Assembly (NCBI GenBank): GCA_032209605.1
Contig: JASFXZ010000004.1
Span: 310,001 to 374,000 of the forward strand
DNA length: 64,000 nt
Source of the DNA: Mactromeris polynyma
Taxonomy: Eukaryota; Mollusca; Bivalvia; Venerida; Mactridae
Reading direction: 5' to 3'
Every line of letters starts with the position of its first letter. Within the stretch, counting starts at the first letter, position 1. Below, one piece after another: positions 14,311-25,900 of this stretch. The notes beneath the pieces were generated by a model that saw only the letters and a program-made list of their open reading frames with translations, did no database searches and was not told where the DNA came from. The translations under genes and the position numbers were made by a program.

Positions 14311-15195
14311 TCATAATATTCTATTTATTACAAATCTATAATTTCAAACTATAAAAGCATGTGAGTTCGGCTATTAAATTTTCTCATGAGATCCATGATG
14401 CGTTGTGAGCCATTAATCAAGACGTGGGTGGCAATTATATTTGTAAAAATCTGGACTATCATATGAGGACTGATACACGCCTACATATCATCAACATGTT
14501 TAACTGAAGTAACAGGACATAATGAGGTATATGAATATTCTATGGAATGTCTTTGAGGTACCATTTCACGCCAGGTAAATAAAAGTATCAAGTAAATATT
14601 GATGTGGTTATGCTTTGTACAGAACCGGGTATTGAAATATGCCAATGTCGTAAAAAGCCACCTCTATTAAATACGCATGTTGTGCATGTCGTCCGACATG
14701 AAAATCATTTTATAAATGTTCAGACTACCAGGAGATCAACGTGTATTTTCTTGTTTTATTGTAATACAGTGCTGTTTGTATCCTCCATTTTAGTATTGCA
14801 TTATTACCTGTCTGTTCAGCTTGAATATTTACCATGTCTCTCATTGTTATCTATAATTTTGTTCTGGTGCACTCCCCTATCATTTCAATATGTTTACAAC
14901 CCTTCCAATATTATTTGTTCGTTTAACAAACTTCATATATTTAAGTTTATTATTATACTTCCACCTTATCGTTTCTTTTATTTAAAAATGGAAGTTTAAT
15001 TGTACATGTACAGATTGTAAATACGCAAATTATTTTTACGAGAATGTTAGATAAGTCTTTTAAATCTTTATAACGTATGTTATATATAGTGTTGTCTCCC
15101 TTCTTCACTCGAAAGTGTCATCTGTGATTGTCGGACATTTTGGAGAGTGAATTTGAGTTTGCATCACTAGCTTAAGAAAAGATTGGGGACATAAA
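14311..15195. other. No gene recognised
   Basis: The plus frame at 14,604-14,996 is 131 codons long but hydrophobic and irregular, without domain or codon pattern. Not called. Confidence 0.45.
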
Positions 15196-15199
15196 CTAG

Positions 15200-16980
15200 T
15201 CATGTACATGTAACGAATAAGCGTAAAAGTAAAACTACACTATCTCACTATGCAATACATTGCAATGTCTGGACGACATCATGTTAACATAATAATAAAA
15301 CATAATATAAGCAATTGACGAATATAATAACAACACTAGTTTATACCGTACATTTTACGCAACGAGAAATTATGTAGGATAATTACCAGTCGGAGTCATG
15401 AAACACAACAGTCGATTCAAGTTCATAAGTTGAAAGGAACCTCGCGTAAATTGAGAATCAACCTTACATGTAATACATTAAAAGTAAAAATGGCTTTGAT
15501 AACCACTAGCTGGAACTGATTGTCATGGGTAATCAAGGTATAGTTCATATGTCAATCATGTTGCATACAAAAGGCTAACACCATTGTAGAATATCCTAAA
15601 TAAATTGCATATATCACAGAGTTCCATGCTATGGAAAAAAACATTATCTTTATAAGGTCTGTTGGTAGCATTCATCAAATTTGTTTCTGTTATTTCATAT
15701 ATATTTACTTTTTAATAACTTCGGCTACAAGTATTTTTGTTTCATTCTTATTTATGCATGGAGTATTATTGTGTATTGTTGTGTGTCGAATACGAGATGT
15801 GAAGGCTGAATGTATTTTATTGGATGTTTCATATTGTGAGTTGATAAATAATAAATAAATATAGCAGGAAATCAGAAGTGCACATAATATTGTAGTGTTC
15901 TTGCAATACTATCAGTTAGAGTATCACGAACATATTGTCCATTTAAATGACTTGGTTCAGTGTTATACCCATACCGTCTTTTTTCAGCTATAAGATGTTT
16001 GATAATGTTCACCTTTTCTGTCATAGCAACTAAGATAACTATTGCAACTGTTAACACAACAATCTATATACAGTAATATCCATTTCCAAACAAACATTGA
16101 ATATTGCGAAACGCTCTTCCCACATACATACATTTGTAAGGCACACATGCCAATATCGATACCAATAATGGTGCCACGGGAAATTACATCCACCCTCTAT
16201 AAAGGGAAATCAGAGAAAACTTATATCATAGAATCAACAAGTTGTTTACATTCCCAGTGCTGCACTTGCTCACTTGTGTACACATTCACCGAAACTTGTT
16301 GACATCACTGGTTCTTACAATAATTTGATATGTGTTGCATGATTTATGTTTTTCTCTGATTTCGCTTCATACGTAATGTCCCAAGGCATTTATAACCGCT
16401 TGTTAGTTCATATGATTTCATAATATGTTGGTATCTATATGCTCGTCTCGGTTGTAAATACTTGTAGTTTGAGATTTTCATAGATGTTTTCTCCTGAAAA
16501 TGAATAATTAAATATAACATTTTCTTAACAGTCTTCAATGTAAGCAATGAATGCTTCGCTAATTACACATGTTTTGTATAATATACAGCTAATGCACATG
16601 TAAACATAATTCATATAAGTATTATACTTACCTCCTAATTTATAAAATTCTTTGAAAATACTTGTCCATTAATTTTCATCTATCAAGTTTACATATATAA
16701 TGTTTATGTGAATGTGCTTTATAACATCACTTTATTACATACAAAATGTATTAAAAAGTCGAGCATATTAAACAGCCACTTCTACGTTTTAAATGAGATG
16801 CGTTTCTTATTTATAATTATATACTGCATACATTGCACATTCAATTATTTATTTTGAATTAGTAACCTACCTGCTTACTCTTAAACAATATATGGACATG
16901 TGCTCCACTGGTATTAATTGTAGCCTAAACACTTTTTGTTCAGCGCCTTATACTCGCCGTCAAACTTAAAGGTGCATAGT
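15200..16980. repeat. Paralogous block, left copy, segment 4 (3' end of the Ig gene)
   Basis: Long stretches match 61,502-63,985: GTAACGAATAAGCGTAAAAG, CAATTGACGAATATAATAAC, TTTTACGCAACGAGAAAT, AATATTGTAGTGTTCTTGCA, and the last coding exon R. The right copy holds about 900 bp extra near 62,216-63,118. Similarity is high enough to follow without gaps over most of its length. It probably covers the 3' UTR of the receptor gene. Confidence 0.85.
16435..16493 (-). CDS. Exon R: last coding exon with IYENL motif
   Basis: Acceptor TATTCATTTTCAG is followed by a phase 1 reading [18 protein letters not shown] and TAG at 16,435-16,437. The IYENL tyrosine fits YxN and YxxL and repeats the NIYxN pattern of exon M. 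The same exon, with the same acceptor, length and stop position, is found at 63,647-63,705 with mostly conservative changes, which supports coding use. It joins exon Q in phase. The longer open frame through this place on the same strand is in the wrong phase and lacks tail motifs. Confidence 0.8.
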
Positions 16981-19900
16981 CTTATTTTCTATCAAAAACA
17001 TGTCAAGTGATAACTTTTAGAAATTGGCTTCTTAATGCTTTAATACAGACGTACACTAAAATATTGCAACATAACTTTTCTCAAAGTTGCCTTGAACTTC
17101 ACAACCGATACAGATATTGCCTATGTCAGAGCTAACTCGATGTTGTAGAGTACATCTGAATGAAGGTAATTACCACCCATTTTATCATATGTACGACTAT
17201 GCATAATTTGTCAAACCAGAAGACTATCTACCTTAAATGCAATGCGTTTTAAACAACTGAAATGACGCATACCACGCCGAATCACGGACAGAACTATGTG
17301 GCAGTAATCCTTTCAAAATGGTAGCAAAACGGTTCGAGTGATAAAGCCCAAAAATAGTTGATCAATAACTTAAAAGGGGCATTGTAATTGGTAGAACAAT
17401 CTCAGATAGTACTACATAATGTAATATTTAACTGATATTGTGTTCATTAACGTTAGGCATGAGTAAAGCCGATAACACAATATTTATATTCATATATCAA
17501 CATTTACTCACTTGCGATTGTAGGAGAGGAATGTATCGCTGGACTGGCTGTGGTAGAATCCAGACACTCGTATTCTAATTCTCTTCAAAATAAGATATGA
17601 TAAACATTCAAATGTATTGACATCAAATGATTAATTCTTAATATTTGAATTATAGTCTTTACATGTAACAATACAGACAACGTAAGTCACTTCTTGTAAA
17701 CAAGTTGACTATGAGCTGCAGTAATATGTAATTTGTATTGGCATAGTCATATATTAAAACAGAATGTAAACATATTGGAGTGACGGTATTTATTACATTA
17801 TTCCGGACGAGTAAGTTTAATTTCATTATACTTTTTAATAGAATGTTAAGGGTTGAAAAGGCAGCTTTTGCAACAAACAGTATGTAAATTGTTGGCAGGA
17901 TAATTGCTGAATAATACTAACACTTGTTGACTTGTCATCCCATCTGCAACAAAAAATAAAATATTTAAGTTATTCATAGCAACGCAAACATGTACATGAA
18001 ATAGTGACTAACATGAATCTGAAATAATTTGATCCACGATGTTTCTTTGAAGAGACAATTGATGGAAAATATCATTAACATGGTATGTGTTTCACTGTTT
18101 ACAAATTATTTGAGGAGCTTAAAGAAAATAAAGGATATCTTCCACCGAAATGATAAGTTTAAGTTCTAAGCTTAAGTGTAACAAGTTATTAGACATTTTA
18201 TCCTTTTGCATGACATACCTGCCTTCATAATAACAACGCTAACGTTTAACATGAGTTATGGGCAATTTAAGTACCATTGTAGTTATACATTTTACTAACC
18301 ATCAGCTCTTGTGAGACAAGAATAGGTATTAGTATCCGGCGTTTCACTGCAAAACAAATACTTGTATGAATAGTAAACGTATAGTAATAATTAAGGCGCT
18401 AACAAGTAACATAATGTAACAACGCGTAATTCGAAGTAATGCGATTATACATTGTAATGAACAATACATGGACTCGCCGTGCATAAAAACCTTCATGGTT
18501 TAACCTTGTATCAGATGTAATATAGATATCTGATCCGAACACAAAACTTGTATGAATATAATATCGAGAAAATCGATATAATCAGATAGCGTTTAAAAAT
18601 TAGACAAATGTCGGTTGTCCTACACGATGCCGTGGTTTCAATATGACATATATTATATCGATAATATTTATTTCGATGTCAACTGATCAGGGAAACATAA
18701 TGCCATATGCATTGCTATCTGCGATGAAACGGCTTCAGAACCGTAAGTGGTGCATGTGTGGTTCAATATCGTACCTGGTGCGGGGCAGTGTTAAGGACAA
18801 TCTGCCAGGGGATAGGTATCGTGACATCATCGCACACTAGCAAGTAATGCTTCTAATTATCCCCCAGCTACGTCACCGTCGTACATTTTGTAATACATTC
18901 TACAGGAAAATCCGTACCTGATTCGTGATGATAAGTATTCCTAGAGCATAATAGTATCGTATAGTCATTAATTGCAACTAAACATGTACGTTGTTTTGGA
19001 ATATTTTGGAACTTCGCAGTTTCTACATTCCGGAAGGGTATTACATAAATATTATTCATAACTTCATTTTCTATAATAGTACGTCCCCAAATACTTTACA
19101 CTTGCAGCTTCATGTGTACAATTGATTTTAATGAAATTAGGGATGCGTTAACTCATTGCAAATCAATTTGAAATACTTACGTCGGCATAGTCGATGAACC
19201 ACCTAAAAGATATGTGTATATTATTAAGAAGCAATTACCGATGTTAATGAATGGAATACAATGTATATACGCCAATGTCGTCTTGTTAAATAAATATATA
19301 AACGTGATTTACAAACACCAGGTTACTAAATTGTATATAAAAGTTAATATTAGCTTTAATATTAATTTATATAGTGGTGCCCATTAATACACTATGGGAT
19401 ATTTAAACCGGCAGTAAAGAATAATTATATCTTTTTGCTCATGAATGTATATCAGTCTATGCTCTAGGTTGTTCTTCGAAATGTATGAGCTATTTTTGTA
19501 GCATTGGAACAAAAGTGCTCGGCAGAATATTTCTTGACATTGCAGTTGATAATTTGTATGTATTAACTAACGATACGAAGTGACAGTTTAAGCCATATAC
19601 ATGTACAAGTAAGTTTGTTTCTGATAATCTGATCATATTCGCATTACATGTATATATATACAATGTACATATATATTCGTTTACTCGATCGCTCGGAAAA
19701 TAAGGAACGACCCATTATTTGCTTATAAGCGTTTCATGTCTTTAGTCTGCTATTCAAAACGGCAATCATAAAAATGTACTTGCAAATACCTTTTCTTCCG
19801 ATTGGTCGAACATTCTGAACAACTCCATTGCTCACATTTTGGTATATGTTGCTGAAAAACAAAACAAATTATATACGATACAATGTAACACATGCAAAAA

Positions 19901-22900
19901 CTATCAAATGGTTTGAACGAACTGGTTGTTTAAATACTTTAAACATATATTTAAAGTTGTTTGCATCTGTTTACTAACGCTCTACATTTGAACATATCAT
20001 GAACACAAAAATGATAAGATGACATTACACCTTTATTACACCCACAAATAACAATATGGCAAAAACTTGCTAACCTGTTTTCATTCTCTGTTTTACTAAC
20101 CAGCTTGCTTTCAATTGCTACAAAAGTAAATATTTAAATGCATTGTTATTTGTATCAGGTTTCTTTCTGTATTCTGCAGTATTATGTTAGGTTAAAGCTG
20201 TTTCATTAACACCCATTGCGACACATGTTGAACCTGATTTCATTGAATAACTCTCTATGACCACTTCCTCGTACTGACACCTAAAAAATGGATTGTGAAG
20301 ATTACACTTCATATTTATCAGTACGTTTTAGTTTATAATCAATAAAGAACAGTTCATACGTTATGCGTTATAATGAACGTTCTTACCTTTGATGGACTGA
20401 TATCTACGGAGACCAAGTACGATTAGGACAGATACAAGTGCTATAACCAGACATCCGGCAACTGCTCCTCCAATGACAGCAGCAGGTGTTTTAGATGACT
20501 CGGACACGAATGCAACTAGTTATATAAAATATAAATATAGTTTAGTATAGTTGCAGAAACTCTTTGAAAACAATTGCCCAAGGACCACCTTATGTCAAGC
20601 AAGCTAAATTATGCAAGTCAGAACAATGATTTGACCTTAATTAAGATAAATGTAAGAAATATGTCTTTACTATCAATGACCGCACCTATCTATTTAATTA
20701 AGAATAATATAGAGCATTGAATGAAACTTTTGAATTACACATACGTATACCTGTTGCAAATTGTAAGTCTGATTGTGCAGTTGAATTTCCTAACTCGTTA
20801 GTGGCATATATCTCGACAATGTAACGAGATCCAGTCTCGAGATTTTCTAATGTGACATGTATTCTGTTTTCGTTAGTGTCAACCACTGCCTCCTGTGACC
20901 ATTTTGGTTCACTATCCTTTCTATACATTATTAAAAATGTTTGAACAAAGCCGCCATCAAATCCTGGAGTCCAATATATAACAGCAGATGTGACCGTCAC
21001 TTTGTCATAGCTAATGTTGGTAGGAGGAGATGGTTTATCTAAGGTAATATACAAGGAAACATTTATACAGAACATTAGAAACGAAATATTAATACTATGT
21101 CAGTTGATTTGAATGAAACATATAAGACCTTATAGCGTACAAACCTATATGGTGGTAATACAACAGTTGTTTTAGACATCGCTCAAATGTGTCCGTCCCC
21201 GCCATACTGTCGCCTTTTCGTCTCGAAAGGTTTATGTCACGCATATCGCAGAATATGTAACATAGTAATTAAAACATCAGTAGAAAACCAATGTCAATGT
21301 CAACAAGGATGTCCTCTGCTGCACAACTGTGTCTTGATTATCATTTCTATGAAGTTTTATCACATTGCGAATTGAATGGACGTGGTTAGTTGTGTTCAAA
21401 AATATTGTTATTTACAACAAATCATTTTCCCTCAGATATGACACATATTTATCAAATAGAATCTGAAAGATTAGGCGTAATAACAATTCACAATAACAAA
21501 ATCATTGCTGAGAAGATGTTGTTTTCATTACCTTCATGATTCAATTTTAAAGTTTATTGCGCAAAAAGGCGTCCGGCCCATGTATAGAATTTAGATATGA
21601 CATCAAACAATATGTTTCTACAACAAATACTGAATGTTAAACTTAAAAGCTTTTCAATAATACATGTATCATTTCAGTCGTAACTTGCAATGCATTGCTC
21701 TCGTTCCTTTGAGACAGAAACCACGCATATAACCAGGTTACATACTACATGTGTGTTTTGTGAAGACACGAACATATAACATTTCTAAAGAAGCATTATT
21801 TGAGGAACATTTGTATATATCTGCAAGGCATATATGTGTACAAGGGACATATCACCCAGCAATGTAGTTCGTCTTCAACGCAACTATCATAACACAGACG
21901 TAATTATGATACTCATGCAGTAAACCAACATGTATATCCTTTTTCAATCATAAGATGATGTGCAGTAAAACGTCTAACTTTGTAAATTTCAAAAATATTT
22001 ACATGTACATGCGTTGCAACATCCTACTCAAATTAATTATTGACATGATGTATCAGCTGTAAGTTTACTCACGAAGTATATGGAGAACACCACGACACAA
22101 GGTAATGCCGCCAAACACAGATCCCAAAGAAAAAAACACTCTACAAAATATTCTGCACTGAGGTGGTGCGAGGGTAAACATGTATGGGGATATGGGTGCA
22201 AGGGTAAATATGAATGGGAATATGGGTGTAAAGAATGGTCTGGTCGACCGAAAGGAACAACTAAGGAACATTTAGGGAGACATCAAGGGGGGAGGGTTAA
22301 TGGGTGGAATACATCACGGATCAAGTCAAGAAAGTCAGCAATAAAACCCCGAAAGGAGGGAGAACATGAATAAGGATATCGAGTGAGAGAACCGCACATT
22401 GGGAAAGGGAAACCAAACGTACATGTAAAACATAAATATAAATAATACAGCATCATTTTACTCGCCTCGTGACATTTACACCTCCATATATGATTGACAG
22501 TTGGTTATCTGCAATTAATGACGAAAGGCATTTTGTCTTGTCAATCTCATTTTGCTTCTAGAAAGCAACTTTGTCATTTAAGAAGATTGTTTAATGATTT
22601 ACGTTAACATAAAAACTAATTTTCTGGAATATTTTCTGAATCCCAGGATATTACTGCTGGTGTACCCCAAGGATTTCTCCTTGGACCATGGTTATTTATA
22701 GTTTACATCAATGATTTCCCTCTTAATTAATTAAAAAATATTATAATATTGACGTGTTTGCAGACGATGCTATTCTATCAGCATATTGAAAAAAAATCTG
22801 AAAGATGTGCATACATGGTGCACTCCAAACTGTATGGTTTGCCAACAGTAACGAAACAAAATCAATTTACCTTTCATCTTCCAAAAAAAAGAATCAATCT

Positions 22901-25900
22901 CAATACCCATGATATACATGGGAAAATATTCTTGAATAATCATGCATTACAATATGTAACAGCCGAAAAAATACTAGGTGTCTATGTCGATCAAAGTTTA
23001 AGTTGGAGATTACAGGTTGAAAATACAATGAAACTGAAATTTTCAAAGCTTAAAGGCATGGCTCAGTTTCAAGATAAACTGCATGCCCACATGTGACAAG
23101 AGCAAGAACTTATCAATTGGCTTCGGCCGGTATTTATTTGCTGATACGCCCGCAAATATCCAGATACGAATCTCTTACAACTCATATGGAATGAACTCCT
23201 TAGTTCATACAGAGGTATGACAATTCTATGAGAATTTATATTGCAGCACTAACCAAAGCAAAGGGGTGGAATTAATCGTAATCAGACCAAGCCAGCATCA
23301 TCATCTGCACCATTCATGCCCGAACATGCAAATGCAGAGGACATTTGTATAAGATTCCAATCTTTCCATTTATCCCATGGCCCATGCTCAAATTCCGAAC
23401 GATATAATAACTCACGAAGGAACACATACATACGTTTGTGTTGAATTAATTCGTCGATTAAAGGTAGTTTGTCATCGTACGACACATTAGGGATTAAACA
23501 CTGTCTTACCTTTTGGATAGAAGAAGAGTATAAAGTCTGCGTTATAAATTTCATGTTCAACATGTAACTTCTACTCTCCAAAATCTGATGCATGTACATC
23601 TTGTACTAGAAGGGATGCTCTTGTAAAGATACCACTGGTTGATATCTGTTTTTCCATTCTGTCATCTTTCACGACAGTAAATATGCTACCAGCTCTTTTC
23701 TTCCATACCAATTGTGTTTTTGTCGGCGCTGGATAAACCATAACGTATACTTGTAATGCTGTTGTTGTGTTCAGTGGACTCGTTTGATTTAATTCTGTTG
23801 TATTTAATGGTGATAGACGTGGACCACCTGCAATTGAATTTTATATACAAATATTGACTACGATATATAATGAAAAACACATTTTATGGCTTCATTTTCC
23901 ATTCATTGTCATTATTTAAATAGAGGATCTTATATGAGTATTTATAATTTATTAAAGTAGTCTTCAAAATATGATGTGTGTAATTCTGTCTTTGGATAAC
24001 AAAAGCTGACGCGTCAATTTTCTCCTTCAATTTTCAGCCACAAGACACGAGTTCAAATGATGATATCACAAAGCGCTAATTGTCAATGAAATAAAATAAA
24101 CTTTGCCAAAAATAAATACGTAACAATAACAACATCATTTGAGCGCGTCTACGTCACGCTTGTTTTGTTGTGACGGCACACGCACGTATGTTGTTATTTC
24201 ATTAATGAAATATCTAAAATAATACATATGTGTTAATATGTCCATTCTACATCGAATGTTATGTCATAAAAATGATTAAACATTGATTAAAATAAGAATG
24301 ATAAAATATCATCGACATAATTTCCATTTATAGTCGGTGATTCGTAGTATGTATATCTGTTGGTATTTAAAACAGTTATAGATCGAATAATAAATGATCA
24401 AACATACATTTTACTTGAAGTTGTAGGCTCATTGATGGTCTGGTCACTTGTACTGTTCTTTCATTAAAACCAACACATGTATAGATTCCTGTGTCCAGGC
24501 ATGTGGTCTTTGGAAGTGTGTATAACACCTTGTTGGTAAGTGTTCCAATACTCTTTATCACTTGACCTTTAGATATAGATATGGTAGATCCTGGTTTACT
24601 GTCCGCGGAACATTGAAGTTGTGTTTTATCACCTTCCACAGCTGTTACTTCAGTATCACCAGGATGATCTAATTCCTCGAATTTTGTAATAGAAGTATCG
24701 TCTGAAAATCAAACAAGTGAAAATGGTATGTTTCAGTGTCATATATTCATGTACATATTTGTAACTAACAGGTTTTTATCAGCAACTGTTCATTTTTATG
24801 AACAAATCATTTCAAATTACATTTATCATTATACAATTAACCTCTTTGATTGATTCCATCATAAATGCATAACTGCTGTCAAATATGTAGTATTAGCAAG
24901 AGCACATTTGATAAAAGGACATTTGGATAATATGATACTAATAAACAATCACGATAGCTCTCATGATGCGTAATTTAATTTTCAATCGGAGATTTTCTAA
25001 TTTAAAGTGATCGGTTTTTTTGGGTGGTGATATGGTGAGTAGGATTTTGTGTAAACAATTCTAACGCGGTATTCGGGAATTTTAAATAAGGTCGGTGTTG
25101 TTTGTTACTTTTCCTCCGTAAACTCAGTACTTACTCATGTTAAATTTTGTCTCTTAAGCTTTGCAGCCCGTTTTTATGTGACATTTCCTTCTCGAAACCT
25201 AAATTTTTTTGTTTGAATATATCGTACTCAAAACACGTAAAAGAGGGGGAGATATTAAAAATATGCAAGAAAGACTGATCCGAATATTTAAGGATGACGG
25301 ACATGAACAATAAATAGCCGATATTATAATACATGTAATATACATTATAAAGTAAAATAGAACAAAACTATCAGAATTCCAAACATGTTTACATTTTGAC
25401 ATCGATTGTCAGATTTCATTTTATTTAACAAATGTGATACATCACTGACTTTTAATCTTAAAAAATGGCATATATATATAAGAATTCCTCATCAGTTTTT
25501 CAGGAACAAATTTGATACCTGGTATACAGGTGTATAAAGTGTATTGCATTTCATGGCAAGTACTTTTATACAGATTGAATGCTTTGATTAAAATTCAGTA
25601 ATGATTAAAAGAGTGCCATTTGTGATGACGTCATAATGACATAACGAGTCGGATAGGCTACAGTGAAGTTGCATGTTTGATGTTTTTAAGATAAACAAAA
25701 GGCTTAGACTTAATACACTAATCTAGAACTAGTATCATATGATACTATTGTGTGAAAAGTTGGACAGGTAATCAAGTGTATACATTAAGTTTATGAAATA
25801 TCTTCGTTTTGAAAACCTTGTGTGAGAATGTCAGTTGCTCTAACAGATAACATTATGGTCCATAGGTGTCCATATTGAAGAATTGCAGACAGTGCTGCAG

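Noticed and set aside
14604..14999. 131-codon open frame, plus strand
   Set aside because: Hydrophobic, irregular composition, no domain, no splice context and no conserved copy. Expected by chance in 64 kb.
16344..16547. 67-codon frame covering the last Ig-gene exon
   Set aside because: Wrong frame: the phase expected from the upstream exon gives the conserved ENIYENL reading and an earlier stop.
22080..22373. 97-codon plus-strand frame with two WxYGCKxK-like repeats
   Set aside because: The repeat comes from a 30-bp duplication; no known domain, and it lies in an Ig-gene intron next to LINE debris. Not enough to call a gene.
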